DNA of 64,000 nucleotides, taken from the NCBI GenBank assembly GCA_963782445.1, contig CAWAJM010000001.1:4350073-4414072 (forward strand), given 5' to 3'. The DNA is from ZC4RG20 sp963782445. GTDB taxonomy: Bacteria > Pseudomonadota > Gammaproteobacteria > Steroidobacterales > Rariloculaceae. The position numbers and the translations under genes are program-made. Below the pieces are notes generated by a model. It ran no database searches and was not told where the DNA came from. It saw nothing but the letters and a program-made list of their open reading frames with translations. The number at the start of each line of letters is the position of its first letter. The first letter of the stretch is position 1. Positions 1 through 8,187 of this stretch are shown in pieces.

Positions 1-618
1 CGCACGTTCACGCTGTCCGTGCTGCTCATGTCCATCATGATGATGGCCCTGTTCGGCACCGTGATCCTGCTGCCGATCTATCTCCAGGACGTGCTCGGGC
101 TTTCGACGCTGCAGACGGGACTGTTGCTGTTGCCGGGCGGGCTCTTGATGGGCCTGCTCGGGCCCTACGTCGGGCGGCTCTACGACCGGGTCGGGCCGAG
201 GAGGCTGCTCGTGCCCGGCGTCGGCATCGCGAGCGTCGTACTTTGGGCCATGACGCTGCTCGGCACGTCGACCTGGGTCGGCTCGATACTCGTCGGGCAC
301 ATCGTCATCAGCATCGGCTTCGCGTTCATGTTCACGCCGCTTTTTACCGTGAGCCTCTCGTCCGTGCGTCCCGAACTCTATTCGCACGGTAGCGCGGTGC
401 TCGGCTCGATTCAGCAGGTCGCGGGCGCGGCAGGCGTTGCGCTGTTCGTCACCCTCATGTCGGCGCAAGCAGCGCGGCTCGGCGCGAGCGGGGTCGCATC
501 GGCCGAGGCGCTCGCCGGCGGAATACGCACGGCATTTCTGTGCGGCGCCGTGCTTTCGGTGTTGGCCGTCGCATGCGCGTTTTTCGTTCGAAGTCCCGCG
601 GTGGGGGCGGAGAGCTAG
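1..618 (+). CDS. MFS drug exporter, DHA2 (EmrB/QacA) type, C-terminal part
   Basis: Inner-membrane proton-driven exporter of the DHA2 branch, which normally has 14 membrane segments. The frame is open to the left edge, so the 5' end is missing and about 205 residues remain. The visible part contains hydrophobic helices and the loop YLQDVLGLSTLQTGLLLLPG, characteristic of EmrB/QacA-like proteins, followed by a G-x-x-x-x-R-x-G loop (GRLYDRVGPRRLL). The substrate cannot be deduced. No adaptor (EmrA) gene follows. Family assignment is secure; specificity is unknown. Confidence 0.88.
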   Translation, partial: RTFTLSVLLMSIMMMALFGTVILLPIYLQDVLGLSTLQTGLLLLPGGLLMGLLGPYVGRLYDRVGPRRLLVPGVGIASVVLWAMTLLGTSTWVGSILVGHIVISIGFAFMFTPLFTVSLSSVRPELYSHGSAVLGSIQQVAGAAGVALFVTLMSAQAARLGASGVASAEALAGGIRTAFLCGAVLSVLAVACAFFVRSPAVGAES

Positions 619-825
619 GGGAGCGGTCCGAGGAGCATTGAACCGCGTAGCGTGACTGGATACGATGCCGACGCAGCGCGCACGGCCGCCGCCGCACCCG
701 GTCGGGCCGCCGTCGGGCGCGTCTTTGCCCGCACGCACACCGAGGATTTCCGCCTGGAATGTGTCGATTCCGCTGAGCCGCAAACGACTAAAAGTCGTCC
801 GAGACATCAATCCGAGGAGACCGAC

Positions 826-1272
826 ATGCCGAGCAACGCCGTCCACCTCCACAGAGTGCTGCGCGCCAAACCCGAGAAGGCTTACAGGGCCTTCCTCGAG
901 CCGGACGCCCTCGCCCGCTGGCTGCCGCCCAATGGGTTCACGTGCAAAGTCGATCACCTCGAAGCGGTGGTCGGCGGGACCTACCACATGTCGTTCCGCA
1001 ATTTCGGCACAGGCAACGCTCACTCCTTCGGCGGAACGTACCGTGAGCTGGTCCCGAACGAGCGCATTCGCTACACGGACAAGTTCGATGCGCCCGGGCT
1101 GGCCGGAGAAATGCAAACGACGGTCACGCTGCGGCCGGTCGTCTGCGGCACCGAGCTGGATATCGTTCAAGAAGGCATCCCGGAAGCCATTCCGCCTGAG
1201 CTGTGCTATCTCGGCTGGCAGGAATCGCTCGAGTTCCTGGCGCGCCTCGTGGAGCCCGATATCCAGGATTGA
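826..1272 (+). CDS. SRPBCC (AHSA1-like) domain protein
   Basis: A 148-residue single-domain protein of the START/Bet v1-like superfamily, AHSA1 subgroup, with a hydrophobic ligand cavity; cytoplasmic because no signal peptide is seen. Typical family features are an N-terminal strand ending in KPEKAYRAFLEPDALARWLP, the VGGTYHMSF strand, and a C-terminal helix with GWQESLEFLARLVEP. The ATG at 826 is preceded by GAGGAGA at a suitable distance. The frame is open further upstream, but that part does not look like the family. Function within the superfamily is unknown; such proteins are often annotated as polyketide-cyclase-like or as partners of ArsR regulators, and no ArsR gene is adjacent. Confidence 0.85.
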   Translation: MPSNAVHLHRVLRAKPEKAYRAFLEPDALARWLPPNGFTCKVDHLEAVVGGTYHMSFRNFGTGNAHSFGGTYRELVPNERIRYTDKFDAPGLAGEMQTTVTLRPVVCGTELDIVQEGIPEAIPPELCYLGWQESLEFLARLVEPDIQD

Positions 1273-1302
1273 GTCGGCGAGACTACGGCCGGCCCCGCAA
1301 CC

Positions 1303-1704
1303 TCACTTGAGCTTCAGCGTTCTGACAGGACGCTCGTTCACACAATCCATAATGACTTCGAATGGCGCGCCATCGCCCTGCTTCGTTGCCTTTGTGTCCG
1401 GCGCCGAATCGATGCGAAAGAAGGTCAGCAAGTTGTCGTTGTCATCGATGTCCCGCCTGCTTTCGTCGACGGTGACCCGATATGAGTCGGCGCTCCAGCC
1501 GCGTGTTTCGCGCACAAAGTTGTCGACCTGCGCCGCACACGCCTCGTACTCTTTGGGAACCTCTATACCGCTTTTGAACTGCGCTTGGCTTCGAGGCGAG
1601 CACCCCGCGAGACACAACCAAAGCCCCAGCAACGCGTATTCGCTTCTCACGGCGCATGTCTTTGGGGGTTTGGAGCTGCGAAGAAGATGTCGGTCAGTTT
1701 TCAC
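1303..1704 (-). CDS. Putative small lipoprotein, unknown function
   Basis: A 133-residue product from a GTG at 1704. An internal GTG at 1650 would place a classical lipoprotein signal (hydrophobic run LLGLWLCLAGC) directly at the N terminus, giving about 115 residues, and is the more natural start. The Cys of the lipobox LAGC would be the acylated residue. The mature part is polar, with two further Cys, and matches no family I know. It converges with the SRPBCC gene with a 30-base gap. Confidence 0.5.
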   Translation of the reverse strand: MKTDRHLLRSSKPPKTCAVRSEYALLGLWLCLAGCSPRSQAQFKSGIEVPKEYEACAAQVDNFVRETRGWSADSYRVTVDESRRDIDDNDNLLTFFRIDSAPDTKATKQGDGAPFEVIMDCVNERPVRTLKLK

Positions 1705-1749
1705 GTTTGACTGGGATTTTCCATCGACCCGGGCGGAGGGCCTGCAGAA

Positions 1750-2076
1750 TTATGACTCACGGACGCGTCCGAGCCGATAGGAAGGCGACAACGGCATCAC
1801 CGCGGCGTTGGCCTTAAGAATGCCGAGGACGCCGACGACCCAGGCGGCAGAGCGCTCGAGATAAAGACCGACGACGCTACCCGCTTCGATCCCCCGCGTT
1901 CGCAGCGCGTGAGCGACGCGCTCCGGCTCCGTCTCGAGGTCGGCGAAGGTGAGGGCGCCGCCGGCGCGATCGAGAAGAGCGGCTTCCTCGGGCGTTCGCC
2001 GGACCTGTCCTTGGAACCGCTCGAGGGGCGGACGAGTCGAGCACGACGCCAATAGGCTGCTCGCACCCAGGCACAT
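1750..2076 (-). pseudogene. Fragment of an NRPS-type adenylation domain
   Basis: About 95 residues align by eye with the N-terminal part of amino-acid adenylation domains: ALLDRAGGALTFADLE corresponds to the usual tyr-x-x-leu entry, and VGVLGILKANAAVMPLSPSY corresponds to core A1/A2 (LKAGxAYVPLDPSYP). The sequence stops at RVRES, so cores A3-A10 are absent, as are any condensation or carrier domains. A real adenylation domain has about 500 residues. It is therefore a relic or a broken insertion. Strand is opposite to the neighbours on the right. Confidence 0.6.
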
Positions 2077-2386
2077 GCTCTACGCACTGCTGGCCGCCGG
2101 ACGGCTGCGTCGGCGCCATCGCATTGGCCGCCGGAGTCTGGCGGCAATGACGGGCCTAACCGGTCGCCCGGTGCGGCGAGGATGCGCGTGTATTCACAAC
2201 CTTGAGACCTTCGCAAGTCGCGGAAACCGCCATTTGGCGCGACATGGCGAAAAAATATATCAGCTCGTACCCCTTGTCACGAGCCGGCAGGAATTTCATC
2301 CTATTGTCGAGCCGGTGGACGAATGAATTCCAATATCAGCCGGCCCGAGAACAACGCGGCAATTACAGATCGCGAGGTCGTTCAGG
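2077..2386. other. Intergenic stretch, no gene recognised
   Basis: About 310 bases between the adenylation-domain relic and the unknown gene at 2387. Base composition drops in the right half (AT-rich around 2250-2360), which would suit a promoter for the gene at 2387, but I cannot name a convincing -35/-10 pair. No reading frame here looks coding. Confidence 0.4.
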
Positions 2387-3070
2387 GTGATCTATCTGAC
2401 ACACACCCGTCTCATGGACGAGTCCGAATTCACGGTCCGTGAGCGGGCCCTGCACGGCGACGCGCAGCCGAAGCGCATCTGTAAGCAATTGCTCTCCGAC
2501 TCCCGTCGCTACGCCGTTTGGCATACTCGCCAGGACAGGAGCATGACCGAGGTCGCGGACCAGCGGCGCCGCGACCGCCAAATTCTCGCGCTGCGCGCGG
2601 CGGCTCTCGAGCAGGTCCACTGCACGGCCCTGGTCGACTATCTGCGCGAATACGTTGTCACCGGCACGGCCCGCGCTGCGCTGCTGGCCGAGTTTTACGG
2701 CCTAATGGACCCGCGGGACGCCATGCTCGCCGCGCATCGCCATTACCTCGTCGCCGAATCGAGCCACCTCTGTGCCGTGAATCTGCTGGAACTGGCCGGC
2801 GACTCCGGCGGCCAGCGCCTGCTGCAAAACTATCAGCTGAGCTACGGGCAGTATTTCAGCCTTTTCTGCGACCGCGCTGCAGCACGGCGTGCGGGCGCCA
2901 ACAGCTACTTGTTCGCGAGCCTGGTCCCGGAGGCCCGGGCCAACGCCTCGCGGCTCAAGCAACGCATCCTGGGCGGCACCCTTCTACCCCGCGGCCCGAC
3001 ACTGCGGCACAGTAGGCAGCGCATGCAGACCTCCGCCGACGCGGCCGCCCCGGGCCGCACCGGGGCATAG
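2387..3070 (+). CDS. Hypothetical protein, mostly helical
   Basis: A 227-residue reading frame with GTG start at 2387. Third codon positions are GC-rich throughout, so the frame is probably real. Alternative starts are ATG 2414 and ATG 2543 (preceded by CAGGAG, giving 175 residues). No signal peptide or membrane segment. The middle (about residues 60-190) is rich in Ala, Leu, His and Tyr and looks alpha-helical. The last 25 residues are Arg/Ala-rich and look unstructured. I do not recognise the family. Confidence 0.5.
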   Translation: MIYLTHTRLMDESEFTVRERALHGDAQPKRICKQLLSDSRRYAVWHTRQDRSMTEVADQRRRDRQILALRAAALEQVHCTALVDYLREYVVTGTARAALLAEFYGLMDPRDAMLAAHRHYLVAESSHLCAVNLLELAGDSGGQRLLQNYQLSYGQYFSLFCDRAAARRAGANSYLFASLVPEARANASRLKQRILGGTLLPRGPTLRHSRQRMQTSADAAAPGRTGA

Positions 3071-3083
3071 ACGCTGCACATGC

Positions 3084-3101
3084 CCGGCAGCCGCCTGCCG
3101 G
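3084..3101. terminator. Hairpin between convergent genes
   Basis: Perfect 7-bp inverted repeat CCGGCAG-CCGC-CTGCCGG between the end of the unknown gene (3070) and the end of the minus-strand DUF5916 gene (3106). It is placed to terminate both, but there is no T-tract on either side, so intrinsic termination is not certain. Confidence 0.4.
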
Positions 3102-3105
3102 CAGA

Positions 3106-5325
3106 CTAAAAGCGAAACGTGTAGTTGACCTTGGCCGTGGCGTCCGAGAATTGCGAGCGGAAGCGGCCGTCGCCGTCCACGCTCTCGAGATTGTGGTTGA
3201 TGACGAAGTACACTTCGCGACCGGCCTGAGGGATCCAGTGCAGGCGCACATTGATGCCCGCCACGTCGCTGATATTGTCGTACTGAACGAGATTCACGAG
3301 GGAAAGGGTGGACGAAAAGGCGATGTCCAACTCGGCGCGCAGGAGCCTGACTTCGAACGCGCCTTGCGGCAGGGCAATATCGTCGTCCTCGTAGCTCAAG
3401 CTGCTTCCGACCCGGGCCGACGGCCGCCAAGTGAGCCGCAACCATTTATCGAAGCGCGAACCGCCGTAGAACCGGCCGTCTGGATAATCCACGAATCGTC
3501 CGGCGACGGCCAGCTTACGGTGTCCGCCCGTGCTGAACTGAACCCCCCGCGTGTCGGAATCGTACCGCCCGGGCGGCACGACGATGCCCGGATGAATTTC
3601 GAAAGGCGCGAGCAACACTTCATTGAAGTCGCTGATCGCCAGCGTGACCGAGTCGCCGGTGCGGTTCGAGAGCGTCAGCGGCCGAACGAAGAGCGCCTCT
3701 TCCTGCAAACCGCCGCCGAGATAGTCGATGCGCTCGTAGTCCATGTCGAAGAGCCAGGATTCGATGTAGCCTTTAGGCTTGCGCAGCATGTAGCCGAGGT
3801 TCACAAACGCGTCGCCGATGCCGGCCCTGTCGATGAAGCCGAGCGCCGGATTGAAGTGCTCCTCGAACGCCCGATATTGAAGCGTCCCCCGAAAACCTTG
3901 GGAGGTCGGGTACCGGAAGCTCATGCCGTAGGCGGCTTGGCCTCCCGCCACGCCCTGTGTGTCGCTCTGCTGAAACCAAAGATCGCTCTCGACGCTGCGC
4001 CCGCCCGGCAGGCGCGTGTTGCGATACAGAAAGTCGAAGCCGGTCAGCGAGTTGTCCACGTTGCGCGTGGGGTCTCCGGACGTTGCGATGACTCCGACAC
4101 TCGACTCCTCGAGCACGTCGAGCTTTGCGCGCACGACCGAGAGCGTCTTTGGGCTCACGGCGCCGAACGCCGCCTGCCGAATCGACAGCGCGCCCAACTC
4201 CCAGCGTCCGGCGCGGCCGCTGATCTTGGCACCGTAGTCGAGGCCGACGATCTGCCCGTCCGGGCTCAAGCCGATACGCCGCGAGAAGAACGGTCGGCCG
4301 TTCTCCCCCACGGTATTCAACCCGGGGATCGACGATTGGCGCTGGCCCCCGATGCCGCCGAACTCGAAAATGTCGGCCTCTCGGAGAAAGAAGCTGCGCT
4401 TTTCCGGGAAGAACAACCCGAAGCGCGTGAGGTTGACCTGCCGGTCGTCGACCTCCGTAGCCGAGAAGTCCGTATTGATCGTCAGGGACGCGTTCATTTG
4501 AGGCGTGAGCCGATACGCAACATCGAGCGAAGGCTTCGTGTCCGAGCCGGATACGCCCGTTACGAAATCCTGACGCTTGCTAACGGCCAACGAAGGCACG
4601 ACCTCCAGACCGAGGCCTTGCTTGAGCCCCTCAAACCCGACGGCGACGCCTGAGACCGAAGGGTTGTAGGCCCGGTTGCGTGAGACCCAGGCAATGATCT
4701 CGTTCTTCCTTGCCACGGTGCGCGAAAAATTGAGGCCCCACGTGTCGGTCATGGGGTCGAACGAGATCGACTTGAAGGGAATCCTGATCTCCGCTGTCCA
4801 GCCGCCTTCGAACCGACCGGCGGCCGCGCGGTAGATCGAGTTCCAGTCACCGTAAAATTCGGTCACGTTGCGGTACAAGCCGTCGGAACGCACACCGTTG
4901 GGATTCACGCCGAAGTAGTAGCCGCTGCGTCGATCGTTGAAAGGGTCGATCGTCACGTAGAACCGGTCGTCGTCGCCCAAGTTGTCGTTCTGGATCATGT
5001 TTTTTGCCGTGATGAGCTGCGGATCCGTGTCGTACAGACGCGCACCGACGTACAGTGCGTCGTCGTCGTAGAGCACATAGACCACCGTGCGCTCATTGGG
5101 CTCGGCATATTCCGTCGGGCTGACTTGATGGAGATCGTCGACAACGGCTGCCTGAGCCCAGACGGCGTCGCCGAGGTCGCCGTCGATCACGGGCGGCGTC
5201 GCCGTGCGCACGACACGCACGGTCTTACGCGCGGATTCCGTCTGTGCCGCGTCGTCCTGCGCCGCGGCCGCAACGGCCGCCAGGTAGGAAAAAGTGCAGC
5301 AGAGGATCTGCTTGGAAACAGTCAT
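3106..5325 (-). CDS. DUF5916 outer-membrane protein with CBM9-like N-terminal domain
   Basis: A 739-residue exported protein. A signal peptide ends near AAVAAAAQ (about residue 22). Residues 40-200 form a carbohydrate-binding-module-9-like domain, recognisable from PPVIDGDLGDAVWAQA and the later GGWTAEIRIPFKSISF. The remainder is the DUF5916 region, with many alternating strands (FFPEKRSFFLREADIFEFGG, SGRAGRWELGAL). The protein ends in VNYTFRF, a terminal Phe typical of outer-membrane barrels, so it probably sits in the outer membrane with a surface-binding N-terminal domain. The ligand is unknown. It stands alone, with its start 166 bases from the next minus-strand gene. Confidence 0.85.
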   Translation of the reverse strand: MTVSKQILCCTFSYLAAVAAAAQDDAAQTESARKTVRVVRTATPPVIDGDLGDAVWAQAAVVDDLHQVSPTEYAEPNERTVVYVLYDDDALYVGARLYDTDPQLITAKNMIQNDNLGDDDRFYVTIDPFNDRRSGYYFGVNPNGVRSDGLYRNVTEFYGDWNSIYRAAAGRFEGGWTAEIRIPFKSISFDPMTDTWGLNFSRTVARKNEIIAWVSRNRAYNPSVSGVAVGFEGLKQGLGLEVVPSLAVSKRQDFVTGVSGSDTKPSLDVAYRLTPQMNASLTINTDFSATEVDDRQVNLTRFGLFFPEKRSFFLREADIFEFGGIGGQRQSSIPGLNTVGENGRPFFSRRIGLSPDGQIVGLDYGAKISGRAGRWELGALSIRQAAFGAVSPKTLSVVRAKLDVLEESSVGVIATSGDPTRNVDNSLTGFDFLYRNTRLPGGRSVESDLWFQQSDTQGVAGGQAAYGMSFRYPTSQGFRGTLQYRAFEEHFNPALGFIDRAGIGDAFVNLGYMLRKPKGYIESWLFDMDYERIDYLGGGLQEEALFVRPLTLSNRTGDSVTLAISDFNEVLLAPFEIHPGIVVPPGRYDSDTRGVQFSTGGHRKLAVAGRFVDYPDGRFYGGSRFDKWLRLTWRPSARVGSSLSYEDDDIALPQGAFEVRLLRAELDIAFSSTLSLVNLVQYDNISDVAGINVRLHWIPQAGREVYFVINHNLESVDGDGRFRSQFSDATAKVNYTFRF

Positions 5326-5491
5326 CGCTCGGAATTCCCGCTCGCTCCTAGTTTTCGCTTTAGGGCGGCGCCACCAGGTCGCGGGACGCGGCCGCGCCAG
5401 AATTTCTTCTTAGCCGGGCTAGGCGAAGATTAGACGGGACCTGCAGACGTTGCAAACAACGTCTCTATCTTACTTCCGCGCTGCTCTCCGA

Positions 5492-6736
5492 TCAGGCCGA
5501 GGCGTCGAGCGGAGGCTGCTGCTGCGCGGCGAGCGCATCCACGGTATCGGACAACAGCGCCGACGCCTTGTCCGCCGACGCGGTGCCGGTCGAGACGCTG
5601 CTGCCGGCATCGGTGGTCCCCGCGGCCGTCGAATCTTTCGGCCCCGGGGCCATGGAAGGGACGCTCGCCGTTGCCACGATCGACTGGAAAATTCGTAGCT
5701 TCAGCGAGAAATCGACGCGGGCGCTGCTGCTATCGGGACCGGGACCGGGGCCGGCCCCGGCATCGGTGGCACCGCCGGCCATGGCAGCGCCGCCGTTCGC
5801 AGTGACGGGAGCCGCCGGCGGCTTCGTCGACGGCCCCGCCGCCGAGGCATCGTTACCGAGCGGCTCACCGAGCGCTTCGAACGCAGTGAGCAACTGATGC
5901 AGAAAGTCGGTCACCGTCTTCAGCACGTGCGTCAGGTCGCTGCCGACGTCCGTCGACGCGGTCTGTGCTGGCACCGGCGCCGACGGAGCAGGCGCCGCGG
6001 ACGCAGCCGGCGCCGAGGACGCAGCCGGCGCCGCTCCGGCCGCCGCGGCCGATGCGCCGGGCGCAGCGCCGGCCGTGGCGCTTGCGGTATCGCTTGGAAC
6101 CGGCGGCGCGCCGGACAGCTCGGAATAGGTCGACCGCTCCCGCAGACCGAGGCGCAGCCCCACTTTCGCGAGCTGACTGCCGTCGATATTGAGGCCGGCG
6201 GCGGCGGCGAAGGCCGCCTGGGCGTCGCCTGCAAAGAACTGCTCCGCCAACGCGCCGGCCTGTTGGACCACGTCCTGAACTGCGGCGAGCTCGTCTGGAT
6301 TCAGGTTGCCGTGCACATAGACCGCGATCTTCGTATTGCTCGAGCCCGAAAGCTTGAGCTCCGTCGCGGACCCCTCCCGGCTCAGATCGGCCCCCAGTGC
6401 ATCGCGCGCCGATATCTTGAGCGCCACCGTGTCGCCTTCCTGGGTACGAATATAAAGGGCGGCGTTCTCGGTCCGCTGATAGGTCAGGGCGGGCGTCGTG
6501 CCAGCGCCCGCGCCGGAAGGCGCATTGGCCTGCGAGCCGGAGTCGAGCGAAGCGGTGTTCGCGGCGGCCGGGGTGAGCGCCGTCCCACCCTGCTGCGCAA
6601 ACGCGCTGCCGGGAGCGCGATGAGCGTGGTGCCAATGGGCGTGGCGAAGATGCGGGTAGCGTCCCGGATTGTGAGCGCTGTCGCTTCTCCGATGCGAGAC
6701 AAAGGCCAGCAGATCGATGCGGTTCAGGCCGTTCAT
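5492..6736 (-). CDS. Ala/Pro-rich protein with His-rich N terminus (possibly DUF5610-like)
   Basis: A 414-residue protein without clear signal peptide. Residues 15-45 are His-rich (LRHAHWHHAHRAPG). Residues about 85-200 form an apparently folded alpha/beta domain containing ALYIRTQEGDTVALKISA and a helical part DELAAVQDVVQQAGALAEQF followed by LNIDGSQLAKVGLRLGL. Long Ala/Pro/Ser linkers fill about residues 210-270 and 305-350. The pattern of a His-rich start, a strand domain with QTQEGD and a helix ending in AEQFF resembles proteins I remember as DUF5610-like, but this is from memory and unchecked. Function unknown. Confidence 0.65.
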   Translation of the reverse strand: MNGLNRIDLLAFVSHRRSDSAHNPGRYPHLRHAHWHHAHRAPGSAFAQQGGTALTPAAANTASLDSGSQANAPSGAGAGTTPALTYQRTENAALYIRTQEGDTVALKISARDALGADLSREGSATELKLSGSSNTKIAVYVHGNLNPDELAAVQDVVQQAGALAEQFFAGDAQAAFAAAAGLNIDGSQLAKVGLRLGLRERSTYSELSGAPPVPSDTASATAGAAPGASAAAAGAAPAASSAPAASAAPAPSAPVPAQTASTDVGSDLTHVLKTVTDFLHQLLTAFEALGEPLGNDASAAGPSTKPPAAPVTANGGAAMAGGATDAGAGPGPGPDSSSARVDFSLKLRIFQSIVATASVPSMAPGPKDSTAAGTTDAGSSVSTGTASADKASALLSDTVDALAAQQQPPLDASA

Positions 6737-6991
6737 GGCGGATATCGTCCCGGCGATTCGAGTTAACTCGATATCGACTCGGCGACAGGGAACTTTAGCA
6801 GTCGCGAGATGACACCGTCGGTACGACGATGGTTCGATCGATAGGTCGCGACCATCGAGCCAGGCTTCGGAGCGCGTTCTTGAGAGAAGCCTCTCGGGAG
6901 GCGCTTGCCCTGTTAAGGGTAACGAATCCGAAGCGGCCCGGCGGTCGAATTATTCGCTGACGGGAGCGATCCCATTCGCCGGGAAACGGGA

Positions 6992-7984
6992 GTGTTCGAA
7001 GACTTCGCCCATATCTGGACGCCGGTCACGTTCGCGGACCGGTTGCGCAGGGGCCGGCTGCTGCCGCTCACTATCGCCGGCACGCCGCTCGTGCTCTTTC
7101 GCGGCCCGGACGGCGCAGCGCGCGCATTCGTGGATCGCTGTCCGCATCGCGGCGCCGCGCTCTCGCTGGGCCGCCTCGTCGACGGCTGCCTGGAGTGCCC
7201 CTTCCACGGCTGGCGCTTCGCGGCCGACGGCACGAATGCGCGCGTCCCGTGGAACCCCGATGCCAAGACCGGCCGGCTCGGCGCAGACGTCGTAACAACC
7301 CGCGAGATCGGAGGCTGGATATGGGTCTTCACCGCGGCCAACGCCGAGCCGCTTGGCGAGCCGGCGGTCGATGACTATGTTCTTGACCCGGGCGTCCGAG
7401 TGTCGGGCACCGAGGTCTCATGGCGCGCGCATTGGACCCGCGCCATGGAGAACATGCTGGACTGGCCGCACCTCGCGTTTGTGCACCGCAAGACGATCGG
7501 CCGCGAGCTCGGCGCGCTCGCGGCGAAGCGTCTCGAGATCGTGCGCGAGGAGGAGGCCTGGGGCGTTCGCTCGCACGTGCGGATCGACGGGGAGGACCGG
7601 CCGGGCCGGCTCGACTACCGTTGGCCGAATCAAATGAATCTGCATATCGAGTTACGCCGCAAGAAGGTTCTGCTGGCCGTCGCGTGCGTGCCCGTCGACC
7701 GGACGCGCACGCGCATGCTGCTCACGATCGCGCGACCGTTTCTGAAGTCGCCGCTGCTCGATTGGGCGTTCAACTACTCGAATCGGCGAATCGCCAGGGA
7801 GGACCAGGCGATCGTCGAATCCTCCTCGCCGCCCGAAATGCCGAAGGCCGCAGAAGATCAATCGGTGCGCACTGATGCGCTGACGCTGCGCTTCCGCAAA
7901 GACTATTACACGCGACTCAAAGGTTCGTCGGACGGCCGGCGGGAATCCCGACCGGGAACGAGCAGCGCGTCCGCGGAGACCTGA
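6992..7984 (+). CDS. Rieske non-haem iron oxygenase, alpha subunit
   Basis: A 330-residue oxygenase component of a ring-hydroxylating or O-demethylating system, cytoplasmic. The Rieske [2Fe-2S] ligands are Cys50-x-His52 and Cys69-x-x-His72 (CPHRG, CPFHGW). The mononuclear iron site is the N-x2-D-x2-H-x4-H motif at Asn154-Asp157-His160-His165. Domain order and length fit the vanillate demethylase/PAO-type subgroup rather than the larger dioxygenases. GTG at 6992 is the only nearby start; the purine-rich stretch GGGAAACGGGAG lies just upstream. No reductase or ferredoxin gene is adjacent, so electrons must come from elsewhere. The substrate is unknown; the decarboxylase and ATP-grasp genes follow on the same strand after 203 bases. 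Confidence 0.87.
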   Translation: MFEDFAHIWTPVTFADRLRRGRLLPLTIAGTPLVLFRGPDGAARAFVDRCPHRGAALSLGRLVDGCLECPFHGWRFAADGTNARVPWNPDAKTGRLGADVVTTREIGGWIWVFTAANAEPLGEPAVDDYVLDPGVRVSGTEVSWRAHWTRAMENMLDWPHLAFVHRKTIGRELGALAAKRLEIVREEEAWGVRSHVRIDGEDRPGRLDYRWPNQMNLHIELRRKKVLLAVACVPVDRTRTRMLLTIARPFLKSPLLDWAFNYSNRRIAREDQAIVESSSPPEMPKAAEDQSVRTDALTLRFRKDYYTRLKGSSDGRRESRPGTSSASAET

Positions 7985-8187
7985 CGGCCGCGTACGCCTG
8001 CGGGGGCGGAAGCGCGGGTTCGATATCGCTGATTCTCGCTCGAATCGGTTGCGCCCTTTATAGTTGCGCGCGAGCGGAGCCGCCTCCACCTGCAAAGAGC
8101 CGAGGCGAACGGCTGCCCCGGAATTCGATCAGGATCGCAAACGAGGGATTTTACGGATGACCATCGTCTAATGGCGGGAAATTTCTC

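Noticed and set aside
5965..6065. Short direct repeats (GCCGAGGACGCAGCCGGC-like) suggesting a satellite
   Set aside because: They lie in frame within the Ala/Pro-rich linker of the gene at 5492 and are explained by low-complexity coding.
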